64,000 nt of DNA from Megaustenia siamemsis (taxonomy: Eukaryota; Mollusca; Gastropoda; Stylommatophora; Ariophantidae), in assembly GCA_032433765.1 (NCBI GenBank), contig JAVIAB010000051.1:55512828-55576827 (forward strand), in the 5' to 3' direction. Under the pieces are notes generated by a model. The model was not told the origin of the DNA and did no database searches. It was given only the letters and a program-made list of their open reading frames with translations. Below, one piece after another: positions 23,162-34,609 of the stretch; positions within the stretch are counted from its first letter, which is position 1, and each line of letters opens with the position of its first letter. Both the position numbers and the translations under genes were made by a program.

Positions 23162-23311
23162 AAACGACACGTTTAATTGACAACGAGGCATATGAGAGGA
23201 AACAATCATTCCATTTAAAATATAAATGTATTTAAAAAAACAACTAAATATTAGATGGGGAATATTTCCAAAACGAACTATAATAATCGAATAGCTTTGG
23301 GCGTGTACAGA

Positions 23312-23316
<5 letters not shown>

Positions 23317-23347
<31 letters not shown>

Positions 23348-23360
23348 TGTGTGTGTGTGA
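23317..23360. repeat. (GA)n-(GT)n compound microsatellite
   Basis: About 15 GA then about 7 GT units. Confidence 0.93.
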
Positions 23361-23696
23361 TAGAGAGAAACAGAGAGCGGAAAGAATAGGAAAGCAGGGC
23401 AATATCCACTTGCAAAATTGTTGCATTGAAAATCAATCCGCAAGAGAAATGAGATCTAATCGTTAACATCCGGAATCATTCCACCGTGAAGAGCACTACT
23501 TTATACATTGATGACGATTTATGACCCTCTTCCTCTCCGTCATTGTCCCACTACTGCGGGTGCATGATGGGAATCGCTTCAATAAATCGGCCTATATGCC
23601 TGATGATGATTCTACTGGTTCTTAAACTAACAGACAACACAGAGAGGCAGCGTCAGGGCACTTGGTCGTAGGCAAGAATTCACGAGAAGCATACTG

Positions 23697-24540
23697 ATAT
23701 AGATATGAGTAGAATAGTGCTGATACAGATGTGTGTAGAATAGTACTGATATAGATATGAGTAGAATAGTGCTGATACAGATGTGTGTAGAATAGTACTG
23801 ATATAGATATGAATAGAATAGTGCTGATACAGATGTGTGTAGAATAGTACTGATATAGATATGAATAGAATAGTGCTGATACAGATGTGTGTAGAATAGT
23901 ACTGATATAGATATGAATAGAATAGTGCTGATACAGATGTGTGTAGAATAGTACTGATATAGATATGAATAGAATAGTGCTGATACAGATGTGTGTAGAA
24001 TAGTACTGATATAGATATGAATAGAATAGTGCTGATACAGATGTGTGTAGAATAGTACTGATATAGATATGAATAGAATAGTGCTGATACAGATGTGTGT
24101 AGAATAGTACTGATATAGATATGAATAGAATAGTGCTGATACAGATGTGTGTAGAATAGTACTGATATAGATATGAATAGAATAGTGCTGATACAGATGT
24201 GTGTAGAATAGTACTGATATAGATATGAATAGAATAGTGCTGATACAGATGTGTGTAGAATAGTACTGATATAGATATGTATATAATAGTGCTGATATAA
24301 ATGTATATAAAATAGTGTTGATATAGATATGTATATAATAGTGCTGATGTAAATGTATATAAAATAGTGCTGATATAGATATGTATAGAATAGTGCTGAT
24401 ATAGTTATGTATAGAATAGTGCTGATATAGATATGAATAGAATAGTGCTGATATAGATATGTATAGAATAGTGCTGATATAGATGTGTATAGAATAAGTG
24501 CTCATGTAGATACGTATAGAATAGTTCTGATATAGATATA
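23697..24540. repeat. Minisatellite, 26 bp monomers in a 52 bp higher-order unit
   Basis: Monomer 1 is like TGATATAGATATGAATAGAA, monomer 2 like TGATACAGATGTGTGTAGAA. They alternate strictly from 23700 to about 24270, then the order is lost in variant monomers. About 32 monomers in all. A 292-codon minus frame across it is a by-product. Confidence 0.96.
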
Positions 24541-24555
24541 CCTTGAAGGATGCTA

Positions 24556-25027
24556 AATAACACCAGGGCTAAAACTAAAAATAGCTAAATGTTACATCTT
24601 CTCAATATTCCTATATGGTGCAGAAACATGGGCTTTGGACAAGAAAACAGAAAAGATAATTAAAGCCTTTGAAATGTAGATAAATAGAAGAATAGGTAGA
24701 ATTGGATGGAAGGAAAAGAAAACAAACGATGAAGTCTTAAAACAACTAAAAATGAAAAGAGAACTACTAAGCACAATTCAAACAAGACAAATGAAATTTT
24801 TGGGTCATGTTAAAAGACACAACAGTCTAATAAAAGTAATATTAGAAGGGAAAATACAAGGTAAAAGAGGCAGAGGCAGACCAAGACTAACATGGACGAG
24901 TAACGTCAAAAGATGGACAAGTCAGCCTATGACAATCTGCACCATCAAAGCAAGAGACAGCGCAGAATGGCGCTCCATGGTAGCCAACCTTCGTGTCGGA
25001 GAAGGCATTCGATGATGATGATGATGA
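24556..25027 (+). pseudogene. LINE-A insertion, 5' truncated, with perfect TSD
   Basis: It starts at AATAACACCAGGGC and ends in a (GAT)n tail. A 12 bp direct repeat, TGAAGGATGCTA, flanks it at 24544-24555 and 25028-25039. It encodes LKIAKCYIFSIFLYGAETWA, then after a stop WKEKKTNDEVLKQLKMKREL and GHVKRHNSLIKVILEGKIQG, GRGRPRLTW and WRSMVANLRVGEGIR. Short 5'-truncated copies with target duplications are typical of target-primed reverse transcription. Confidence 0.95.
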
Positions 25028-25309
25028 TGAAGGATGCTAGTACGCTCATACTTGGAAAGTGAATTGGACTCAGGTAATATGTATTCTGAAGACATGGGCT
25101 TAGAAACCACATTGAAGGTTCGGATACAACGGTACATCGAAGAAGGATTATAAAAAGTACACAGAATATATTGAAAGCGTGAATACAACTGGAAAGGTTA
25201 GTCATGAAAAATTGAAAGAGAAATAATGGAGACAAATAATAATAAATAAATATAACTATAGGGGGGGGGGGTAACTTCCGAGGCGATAGATCAACGAATC
25301 ATTTCTGGG

Positions 25310-25830
25310 GATGTGGTATGTTTACAAAACTCTGAATAACATCTATCACAAATAATCAACAACAGAATAAACAAAGAACAGTAAAAGAACAATAGATAGC
25401 CCGAAGATTGAACTCGTACTCTTCGACTCTTGGTAGCTTAGTTGGCCGTGTGCTCTAGCGTTTGTTTCTCGCTGCAAGACCATGTGTCCCGGAGTACGAT
25501 TTCGCTGGAGACAAATAATAATAAATGAATATTATTATAGAGGGAAACTTCCGAGGCGATAATCAGTGAATCAATTCAGAGGAAGAGGTATGTTTACAAC
25601 ACTCGAGTACGGGTTCGATCCTGCCTTGGTCCATATTTTTTTATGTTGTTGATTATTTGTCATTTTTTTCCGAGTGGTGTAAACATACCTCTTCCTCTGA
25701 ATTGATTCATAGTACGATTTCGCCCCTGCTTCGGGTTGTCTATTATTCTTTGCTGTTTTTTTTTTCTTTTGATTATTTATGATTATTTTTTTTAGCGTTG
25801 TAAACATACATCTGTCCCTGAACTGTTTCA
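25310..25830. repeat. Fold-back repeat cluster
   Basis: The arm TCAATTCAGAGGAAGAGGTA with ATGTTTACA at 25573-25606 is inverted at about 25673-25706, with a loop of roughly 66 nt. Two weaker relatives lie at about 25315 (TGTGGTATGTTTACAAAACTC) and 25798. Several short tRNA-like snippets (GGTAGCTTAGTTGG at 25431) lie between them. Confidence 0.7.
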
Positions 25831-26052
25831 AGAGAAATAATTCTTGCTGGAGATAAATGTCCAACGAGAAGCTCAAAGGTCAGTGTTGACAATAGCCTGT
25901 CTGTGTCAGCTATTAGTTGTCAAGCACAATTTTTAGGATAAACGGACTTCAACCAGATGCGTTGGAAAAATGGTTTGGATGTTTCAGATATGTGTTAGCC
26001 ACAGAGAAGAAGAAAGAACGGAAGGAAGGAAGGAACAGTGCAAGAGAGAATG

Positions 26053-26081
26053 AACGAAAGAAAGAAAGAGAGAAAGAACGA

Positions 26082-26177
<96 letters not shown>

Positions 26178-26178
26178 A
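26053..26178 (+). repeat. (GAAA)n microsatellite
   Basis: About 30 AAAG units, mostly pure from 26078. Confidence 0.97.
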
Positions 26179-26449
26179 GAAATATCGTTACCTTATGTAT
26201 TGTGCCTTTCGATAAAACTTCATGCGAGTGAAGAATTTGAAAAAGAAAAAAACAGATCGAACGCCCAGCGCATTCGCCTCGTGGTGTTGAATTGTATTTC
26301 ACCCACGAGAGAAAAAAAATGCCTTTTGCTCTTGCCAGAAATCGTTACCTCCTCGTTGACCGGACCCACACGTGCCAGGTTTTACTTTGATTGTCCACGA
26401 GCGCTATTGCATGTTCTACTGGCAAGGAACATTCATTACTTTGTACACT

Positions 26450-26800
26450 ATACTCTCATCATCATCAAGTACCAGGCCTGCTGGCGTGGGTGATCATGTC
26501 TCTCCACAACTTTCGATCTCGACAGTTATTCATTCATTTCTGCTGTTGACCTTCTGCCAAGCCATTCTCTTAAGCTGTCTGGTATTTTTTCTCTTTGCTT
26601 CCCTCTATCTCTTCGTCCCTCAATTTTTCCAGTTGTTACAATATATTCCAGTTGTTCTCTTCTCATTACATGGCCAAAAAATGATGATTGTTTCAGTGAT
26701 TTTCTTGTCTGTTGTCCTATTGTCAATGATTCACATCGATATGTTAGGACTGGCTCTACATAACATTTAAGAGCTCTTTTTCTTACACTATACTCTAGGA
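26450..26800 (-). pseudogene. LINE-B 3' end remnant
   Basis: On the minus strand: FFGHVMRREQLEYIVTTGKI, EGRRDRGKQREKIPDSLREW and LGRRSTAEMNE. It is the same family as 29905 (plus), 18255 and 30440 (minus), 60330 and 63100 (plus). It has a CATCATCATCA border on plus at about 26455. Confidence 0.88.
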
Positions 26801-27024
26801 GGTCGACGCCTCCTGGGAGTCATGACCCAAGCGGGCCCACCTCCCCTAGAGTGTCAAGAAGCTAAAGGGCCGAAACATTTGCTCGACGGGGGGCCATCTT
26901 CTGATGATCAGATTGCCTCCTGCTGAGAAACTCTGTACAAAGAGTTTCCTACTACTAGTTATGCCTATATTTTGAGCTTGTTTTTTTCCTAACGAAAGTA
27001 GTTTCGTCCTAACGTGTATTTTTG

Positions 27025-27245
27025 TTTCATGATCACCATAGGAAGATCAAAACATAACACAACGAGCCTTCGCGAGAACACCAAACCCAAGGGCGGACCT
27101 CAAAAAGGAGGGATTAACGGAATATTAGATACACTAGGAAACATAACAGCAGCAGAGGCAAAGAGGAGAACAAACCACCGTAAATCATATCTCCCCTCGA
27201 CGATGAAAGACAAATGAGGAAGGAAAGAAGAAGAAGATGAAGAAG
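27025..27245 (+). mobile_element. LINE 3' end remnant
   Basis: The frame reads in part KPKGGPQKGGINGILDTLGN and ITAAEAKRRTNHRKSYLPS, which resembles the basic C-terminal end of a LINE protein. It is followed by an AAGAAGAAGATGAAGAAG tail. Confidence 0.65.
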
Positions 27246-27970
27246 ATCACTATTTTGTTTATTGCTGTGTGTGATCCGATTAGCCGTTTAGTTAGTCACA
27301 CTACGGCTCTGTTGTCTGCATTATTTTCTTTTCTTTTTTTAAAATAGACTCTTACTCTTCTAAGCTCTTCTCTCCCCTTCTTTTCCCGGCCCTATTTATC
27401 TAAGATAATTTCGACTCCAACGCTGACTCATTATCCTTCTTTCCAGTAGTAAAGACAGTCAGGACACCACTTCATGACAGAAGGATAGAGTTAGGATCAT
27501 TGTCGCCCATCACTTTGTCTAGATGTCTCGCAAAGATCAAGGGTTAAAACGGGTCATCATCATCATCAAGGTGCCAAGGATATCAAAAAAGGTAACCATG
27601 CAATAAACCCGTTACTCCTATCTTTACTGTCTAAATAAATGTTTCTTTCAAAATATATACTCAACGGACACAGCCGTAAATTTCTTGCGTCAGACTGGGG
27701 GGGGGAAGTATATTTATTTAAGATTATTTTGTTATGCTACGTCATCGACTCGTGTCACTTTGTTGTCATAAATTAACAGCGGTGACACAGATTAACAAAG
27801 GTGAACTAAATAAATAAAATGTCTTCAGATGTTTTCTGATAAATAAGATAGAAGATTCCAATGTGTGTTGTTTAAAACAAAAATGAGATCAAAACAGCAG
27901 GATGGTTTTGTATGGAGTCGACAAGATAATTAAATTACTGATTAAAAGAAGTAAACAGAAAAATATATAG
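27246..27970. other. Intronic sequence, no gene
   Basis: Nothing recognised. Confidence 0.5.
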
Positions 27971-27974
27971 ATGT

Positions 27975-28045
27975 TACAGTAGAGCCTCGTACTTCGAGCT
28001 ACCCTAATTTCGAACTTTCTAGAATTCGAACGATAAATTGGAGAT
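27975..28045 (+). mobile_element. Possible pogo/Tigger-type transposon end
   Basis: TA followed by CAGTAGAGCCTCGTACTTCG and several TTCGAAC-like repeats resembles a pogo/Tigger terminus. The mate end was not found before 28945. Confidence 0.4.
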
Positions 28046-28944
28046 AATTTAGATCCGGAGCTCGAACGTTGCTTCTGCGGTCCAGAATAAAATGGAGTGA
28101 CCACATTCGGGAAAGTAGACGGTTTCACTAGGTAGCACTTCTTGAGGTAGTCTGAAGGTCGAGGCAAAGAACTCGGGACACTTGAGTGGATATACTAGGA
28201 AATGATGTAGTGATATACTCGTAGTTTGCAAAATTGTTTGCAACATTCGGATATGTATCTGAATGAACATCAGAAGGGTCCCGACGAGGAAATGTTTTGA
28301 CCCTTTCAGGTAATTTATACTTTAGTGAGAAAAAAGCGGGGGAGAGTATGCTTCCAGATGTTGACATCCTGGTGCATTCTGGGCCTGAAGGCTCACGAAA
28401 CGTCCTGGTTGACATTATTGTTAGATTAGACTACCAGACAGTGAAGGAGAGAACATGTGTGTATGTGTTGTGTGGTATATGTATGTACATATGCGTGTTT
28501 GTGCGCGCGCGCTTCCTGTTGTAAACGTATATACTAAAAGTAATACAGCATAAATTATTTCAATAATTTAAGCGCGTCGAAAAGGAAATGAGTCGTTGAT
28601 AAAATGTAGGCTCAACCTTCTGTGTGAAATCATTTTAAAAATAAGATGAATTGTGATAAAACGGACTTGCATTAGCACATGTCAAGGCGTAGAGAACAGC
28701 TAATCTGTTTTCTCTTTGAGACACAGTTTTGTGACACGATAGTTGGGCCCATGTGGTTAAAAGACATACATTTTGTGGACATGTAAAGGGTGACAAATAG
28801 CAACTGTGTGGACAGGTGGAAATTTGGTGCGGCTGTACTTAATGTCTTGGTTGACTATTGAGTCACTGTTAAATAGTAACGAATAAATGTTTTCATGAGC
28901 AGTGGAGAGGACAAACTAGCAAATAAGGAATGAGGATATTCTCG
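28046..28944. other. Intronic sequence, no gene
   Basis: Nothing recognised; a short GCGCGCGC run lies at 28504-28511. Confidence 0.5.
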
Positions 28945-28945
28945 A

Positions 28946-28949
<4 letters not shown>

Positions 28950-28997
<48 letters not shown>
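28950..28997. repeat. (AT)n microsatellite
   Basis: About 24 AT units. Confidence 0.95.
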
Positions 28998-28999
<2 letters not shown>

Positions 29000-29039
29000 T
29001 ATTAGATATTATTAAGATATATATATATTTTATTTGCGT

Positions 29040-29372
29040 AAAGTTAAAGGTAAAGTACGAGACTTGAACCGGCGTCTTAGCACGCGAATTTACACCCATA
29101 TGTGCTCGGCCGCCTATCCAGAAATGTTCGGAGATTTCTGTATAGTGTCGCCTCAAGCATCTAAACTCAGATGCGAGGCAACATTCCTCACCTTCCCAGG
29201 GTAATACCCTGGTACCCATTTCTGCCAACGGCTGGGTCGACCGTGAGGGTATTTTTTTGGTTTTCCTACCACGAGTACAACTCACACTGCTCCCAGCGGG
29301 AATCGAACACGGGTTGTCCGAACGTCGGTAGTCCAGTCGGGTGGTTTTCCTAACTAGGCTACCAAGGCCCCC
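29040..29372 (-). mobile_element. SINE-B, near full length
   Basis: The minus strand starts GGGGGCCTTGGTAGCCTAG with box B-like GTTCGATTCCC and ends TCTCGTACTTTACC. It gives the best picture of the SINE-B head. Confidence 0.9.
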
Positions 29373-29378
29373 AAATTA

Positions 29379-29454
29379 TGGAGCAAGGGGGTATCGATCC
29401 CCGTACCTCTCACATGCTAAGCGAGCGCTCTACCACATGAGCTACAGCCCACTC
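29379..29454 (-). tRNA. tRNA-Ala(AGC)-like sequence, probably not functional
   Basis: The minus strand has a D-arm GCTC/GAGC around ATGTGGTA, an anticodon stem CTCGC/GTGAG around TTAGCAT (anticodon AGC), and a T-arm with loop ATCGATA. The acceptor stem has at least two mismatches and the T-stem one, so it is either a tRNA pseudogene or the tRNA-derived part of a SINE. Confidence 0.6.
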
Positions 29455-29464
29455 GGTTAGTGGG

Positions 29465-29855
29465 TGTAGATTCGTTGTGTCGCTAGTTCACAGCATGATT
29501 GCGACTTCTGCACCTTACGGCTGGACATATTCGTCTTCAGCATAGATGGGTAGATTTACTTAACAATTTTTTGCCTGGACAAAGGCCATTTTAGCCTACC
29601 CTTTTCGACTGTAACTACCGCGGGTTCTTTAACGTGTGCAGTGCAGACGGGACATCCTGTTTTTTTTTGCCATTTTTCGAGAAGGCTAGCCTAGACATCG
29701 GATCACACTACCTAGAGACTGCGGGAGGGTATATGAGCCACTAAGAAACTTCAGTTCGATTTGTGAATATTTCCACGGCTTGTGGTGAGAGGCGAACCCT
29801 TTCTGTCCATAGGTCGACGTTTTACCTCTAGACCACCCAGCCCACGTGTCCCACG
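29465..29855 (-). mobile_element. tRNA-headed SINE-like element
   Basis: The minus strand begins GGGTGGTCTAGAGGTAAAAC (box A-like), then GGGTTCGCCTC (box B-like). Further on, CACGTTAAAGAACCCGCGG resembles a segment common in molluscan repeats (from memory, unverified). It runs directly into the tRNA-Ala-like unit. Confidence 0.6.
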
Positions 29856-29904
29856 TTTGAAGATATGGCGTGAATTTGTTCTGCTTGTTCTTTTTTTTTT
29901 TTAT

Positions 29905-30285
29905 TTCTCAAATCCTTGGAGGCTGTAGAAATGTGGTTTTAACAGAAGAATGTTGAGAATACCATGGACAGCTAAGAAGAGTAATGAAAACGTTCTGAAA
30001 GAGGCCAAAGCAAAAAGAGAGCTAATTTCAAATATTGGGACGAAACAATCATAATTTTTTGGCCATGTAATGAGAAGAGAACATTTGGAATATGTAGTAA
30101 CAACTGGAAAAATTGAGGGACGAAGAGATAGAGGGAAGCAAAGAGAAAAGATACCAGACAGCTTAAGAGAATGGCTTGGCAGAAGGTCAACAACGAAAAT
30201 TATAAATAGCTGTCGAGATCGAAAGTTGTGGAGAGACATGATCACCTACGCCAGCAGGCACAGTACTTGATGATGATGATGATGA
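29905..30285 (+). pseudogene. LINE-B 3' end remnant
   Basis: The frame reads MRREHLEYVVTTGKIEGRRD, KQREKIPDSLREWLGRRSTT and CRDRKLWRDMITYASRHST, then a stop. The upstream part is broken. Ends in (GAT)n. The best preserved LINE-B C-terminus here. Confidence 0.9.
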
Positions 30286-30439
30286 AAAGTGAATGTGTTC
30301 TCTTGTGTTACAATACATATTTTACATCCTTCAGCCTCAACAAATCCGACTTAGTCAAGCCATATTCTTTAGGGTTTACTTTCCCTTTTCGACTCGAACT
30401 AGCCTTGCTGATCCTCTTCTGCAAACATCATCATGTGCC

Positions 30440-30570
30440 ATACCGGTCGGCGTAGGCGATCATGTCCTTCCACAATCCTCTATCTACCGTGCATCGTTTC
30501 AGTTCTGTTGTTGACTATTTTCCGTGCCACGATACTAAGCTATCTAGTGCCTTCTCCCTTTGTCGTCCGC

Positions 30571-30612
<42 letters not shown>

Positions 30613-30655
30613 TGTATTTTGCCAGTTGTAACAAAATATTCCAGCTAACATAAAT
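30440..30655 (-). mobile_element. LINE-B remnant interrupted by (CT)n
   Basis: The plus-strand text GTAGGCGATCATGTCCTTCC is the reverse of the LINE-B end; a (CT)n tract of about 20 units lies at 30571-30610 within it. Confidence 0.75.
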
Positions 30656-30872
30656 AAAGTGTACTTTTCATAACCTCAAAGGGTGCTCCGATCAGTTTGA
30701 ACTGATGTTAAAAGTATATATTTTGGTGGTAAATGCTGTTTATTGGATAAACAAACTTAGCATCCATCACCTAAAGTGGCAGAGCGGCAATATTACCAAC
30801 CGTGATTCCAATTTTAAAAGTGGAAGGCCAAGTGGATAGATGTCAAGACCAAGTGAGCAAATAAGTTGGCTC

Positions 30873-31550
30873 GAAAGGTTGATTCTCTCTGAATTGCATC
30901 GCTACTAGTCGTTGTTCCCAGAAAGGTTGATTCTCTCTGAATTGCATCGCTACTAGTCGTTGTTCCCAGAAAGGTTGATTCTCTCTGAATTGCATCGCTA
31001 CTAGTCGTTGTTCCCAGAAAGGTTATTTCTCTCTGAATTGCATCGCTACTAGTCGTTGTTCCCAGAAAGGTTATTTCTCTCTGAATTGCATCGCTACTAG
31101 TCGTTGCTCCCAGAAAGGTTGATTCTCTCTGAATTGCATCGCTACTAGTCGTTGTTCCCAGAAAGGTTATTTCTCTCTGAATTGCATCGCTACTAGTCGT
31201 TGTTCCCAGAAAGGTTATTTCTCTCTGAATTGCATCGCTACTAGTCGTTGTTCCCAGAAAGGTTGATTCTCTCTGAATTGCATCGCTACTAGTCGTTGTT
31301 CCCAGAAAGGTTGATTCTCTCTGAATTGCATCGCTACTAGTCGTTGTTCCCAGAAAGGTTATTTCTCTCTGAATTGCATCGCTACTAGTCGTTGTTCCCA
31401 GAAAGGTTATTTCTCTCTGAATTGCATCGCTACTAGTCGTTGCTCCCAGAAAGGTTATTTCTCTCTGAATTGCATCGCTACTAGTCGTTGTTCCCAGAAA
31501 GGTTATTTCTCTCTGAATTGCATCGCTACTAGTCGTTGCTCCCAGAAAGG
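30873..31550. repeat. Minisatellite, 48 bp unit, 14 copies
   Basis: The unit contains CTCTCTGAATTGCATCGCTA and CTAGTCGTTGTTCCCAGAAA. Two internal variants (GGTTGATTC or GGTTATTTC) and a T/C variant (GTTGTTCC or GTTGCTCC) are arranged irregularly. Confidence 0.96.
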
Positions 31551-31571
31551 GCCCGTAAATAAACTAGTATT

Positions 31572-32074
31572 CATCATCATCATCATCGAGTGCCTTCTCC
31601 GCAACGAAGGTTGGCTACCATGGATCGCCATTCTACTCTGTTTCTTGCTTTGATGGTGTAGGCTGTCATAGATTGACTTGTCCATCGTTTGATGTTACTT
31701 GTCCATGTTAGTCTTGGTCTGCCTCTGACTCTTTTACCTTGTATTTTCCCTTCCAATATTACTTTTAGTAGGCTGTTGTGTATTGTAACATGCCCCAAAA
31801 ATTTCATTTGTCTTGTCTTAATTGTATTTAGTAGTTCTCTTTTTATTTTCAGTTGTTTTGAAACTTCATCATTTGTTTTCATTTTTTTCCCATCTAATTC
31901 TACATATTCTTCTAGAAATCCACATTTCAAAGGCTTCAATTTTCTGTTCTGTTTTCTTGTCTAATGTCCATGTTTCTGCACTATACAGGAATATTGAGAA
32001 GACGTAACATTTTGCCATTCTCAGTTTCAGCCCTGGTGTTATTTGTTTTGTTGTTAGTATATTTTTCATGGCAT
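31572..32074 (-). pseudogene. LINE-A insertion, 5' truncated, with perfect TSD
   Basis: A minus-strand copy: LKLRMAKCYVFSIFLYSAET, FEMWISRRICRIRW, then after a frame change LKIKRELLNTIKTRQMKFLG, GKRVRGRPRLTW and WRSMVANLRCGEGTR. A 12 bp direct repeat, TAAACTAGTATT, flanks it at 31560-31571 and 32075-32086. It sits directly beside the 48 bp array. Confidence 0.95.
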
Positions 32075-32089
32075 TAAACTAGTATTACT

Positions 32090-33155
32090 GTTACATTTCA
32101 CTACAGATCGATGGCTCGGATCAAATGATCCTTCTGGCCCATACCCACTTCTCTGAGTTGATAACGACAATAATAACTGCAACAACAATGATAAATGTAA
32201 GTATCCAAAACGTGGAGATTAAAGGAAAGTTGTTTTTTTTTCCCAGACTTGTCCTTATCTTCCCAAAACTTCAGGAATCGTGCAGATCTGACAGTCTGGA
32301 GACTCAGTCAGCTTTTGTCATGTTCCAAGGATCAAGCCCTAATTATGGGCCTCTTCTGTCTAGGCAAGGTGCCCGAACTGTCCAAGCTGTCCCTTACAGA
32401 CCGTAACACGACCAGGCGATTTCTGTGTGCGCATTATGATGGAGATGGATTATAGGATTATTGGGGACAGGGAAACAGAGTGACAATGGGGAAGGATTCC
32501 AGGGAATGATTTCATGGAAATGGAATGATACCTTCCCCAAATGTCCAAGACACTTCTGTCTTTTCTAATGGAATCTAATTGCTGATAGCTAGCGCTCTTC
32601 TCGTGAATTTTCATGCGCACATGCGAGATTTGAGAGACGGAAAAAGCGAGGGTTGAGTCCGCAGATTGTGTCCCTAATACCCATGTTTGTCTGGACCGTG
32701 TGTTTGCGTGACGCCACAAAGATAGGCTTTCTCGACGTTTCCTGCCTCACGAGGAGATTGAAAACCGGAAACATGGGGTAAATATCCTCCCGGGCGCATG
32801 GGCAGGCTGTTCTTAAACTTTGTTGGGAGAAATTTTTGGGAAAGCAATTGAGGGAATGTGAAAGATAAATTAGAAGGGAAACAAAAAGTGAGTTCCTCGT
32901 GCTGGGAGATTGATATAGCACGGAGATATGTACGTTATTGCAAAAAAATGATCATATTTATATCTTTTTGAAAACTCCCTTTCTATCGCTCTGTATCTCT
33001 CTTTTTCTCACTTTTTCTTGCTATATAAACTGAGATAAAGAGAGAGCCGCGTGTTTTGTTGCAGTTTTTTTTTTAAATATATTTAGACGAGAATGCCAAT
33101 GATGATGTTACTGGTACATGACTCTTACTTATACATTTAATGACAGCCCGACTGT
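32090..33155. other. Intronic sequence, no gene
   Basis: Open frames here (for example 32125-32406) show no family motif. Confidence 0.5.
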
Positions 33156-33159
33156 TATA

Positions 33160-33520
33160 CAGACTCGTTCACTTACATGAACGAACTCGTTTACTTACAC
33201 GAAAGGAACTCGTTCACTTACACGAAAGGAACTCGTTCACTTACATGAACGAACTCGTTCACTTACACGAAAGGAACTTGTTCACTTACACGAACGAACT
33301 CGTTCACTTACACGAAAGGAACTCGTTCACTTACACGAACGAACTCGTTCACTTACATGAACGAACTCGTTTACTTACACGAAAGGAACTCGTTCACTTA
33401 CACGAACGAACTCGTTCACTTACACGAACGGACTTATTCACTTACACGAATGGATTCACTCAGTTACACAAACGGACTCGTTCACTTACAAAAACGGATT
33501 TGCTCAGATACACAGACTCG
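33160..33520. repeat. Minisatellite, 22-23 bp unit, left part
   Basis: Units alternate between ACTCGTTCACTTACACGAAC and ACTCGTTCACTTACACGAAA followed by GGA; they become variant near the right end. About 16 copies. Confidence 0.93.
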
Positions 33521-33524
33521 TTAA

Positions 33525-33845
33525 GGGGCCTCGGAAGCCTAATTTGGAAATCAACCCGACTAGGCTACTGACGTTCTGATAAACCGTGTTCGATTCCTCC
33601 TTGGAGCAGTGCGAGTTGTACTCGTGGTTGGAAAAAAAATACCCCCGTGGTCAACCTAGCCGCTGGCAGAAATTGGTCCCAGTGTATACTCTGGGAAGGT
33701 GAGGAAAACCGCCTCGCATAGTGATTTCTATGCTTGGAGCGACACTATCAAGAAGACTCCGAACACTCCTGGATAGGCGGTCGAACACATGTGGGTGAAA
33801 AATCGCGAGCTAAGACGCCGATTCAAGTCTCGTACTTTACTGCAC
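33525..33845 (+). mobile_element. SINE-B inserted in a minisatellite
   Basis: Starts GGGGCCTCGGAAGCCTAATT, with box B-like GTTCGATTCC, and ends TCGTACTTTACTGCAC. The flanks on both sides are CTCGTT-type minisatellite units. Confidence 0.9.
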
Positions 33846-33849
33846 TTTA

Positions 33850-34600
33850 GCGGAGTCGTTCACTCACACAAACAGACTCGTTCACTCACACAAACAGACT
33901 CGTTCACTCACACAAACAGACTCGTTCACTCACACAAACAGACTCGTTAACTCACACAAACAGACTCGTTCACTCAAACAAACAGACTCGTTCACTCACA
34001 CAAATAGACTCGTTCACTCAAACAAACAGACTCGTTCACTCACACAAATAGACTCGTTCACTCACACAAACAGACTCGTTCACTCACACAAACAGACTCG
34101 TTCACTCACACAAACAGACTCGTTCACTCCACAAACAGACTCGTTCGCTCACACAAACAGACTCGTTAGCTCACACAAATAGACTCGTTCACTCACACAA
34201 ACAGACCCGTTCACTCACACAAACAGACTCGTTCACTCACACAAACAGACTCGTTCACTCACACTAACAGACTCGTTCACTTACGAAGATGAATTCGCTC
34301 AGTTACAAAAACGGACTAGTTCACTTATAAAGACAAATTCGCTCATTTACACAAACTGACTAGTTCACTTACAAAAACAGACATATTCGGATACAAAAAA
34401 AAAACACGTTCAGTTGCAAAAAGTGACGTGTTGAGTTACAAAAGCAGTCGTGTTTAATACAAAAACAGAATCATTCGGATACAAACAAATAGAGGATTAA
34501 TAAACTGACGAATTCAGTCAAAACCCAACAATATGTTCAGTAACAAGAACTGACGCGTTTATTTACAAAAAACGTGTGCGTTTTGTTACAAAAACAACGC
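33850..34600. repeat. Minisatellite, 22 bp unit, right part and decayed tail
   Basis: The unit GACTCGTTCACTCACACAAA is homogeneous up to about 34275 (about 19 copies), then degrades stepwise through variants such as GACGTGTTGAGTTACAAAA until about 34600. Confidence 0.93.
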
Positions 34601-34609
34601 ATTCAGTTA

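Noticed and set aside
23627..24505. 292-codon minus frame rich in Ile, Ser, Tyr
   Set aside because: Pure by-product of the 26/52 bp array.
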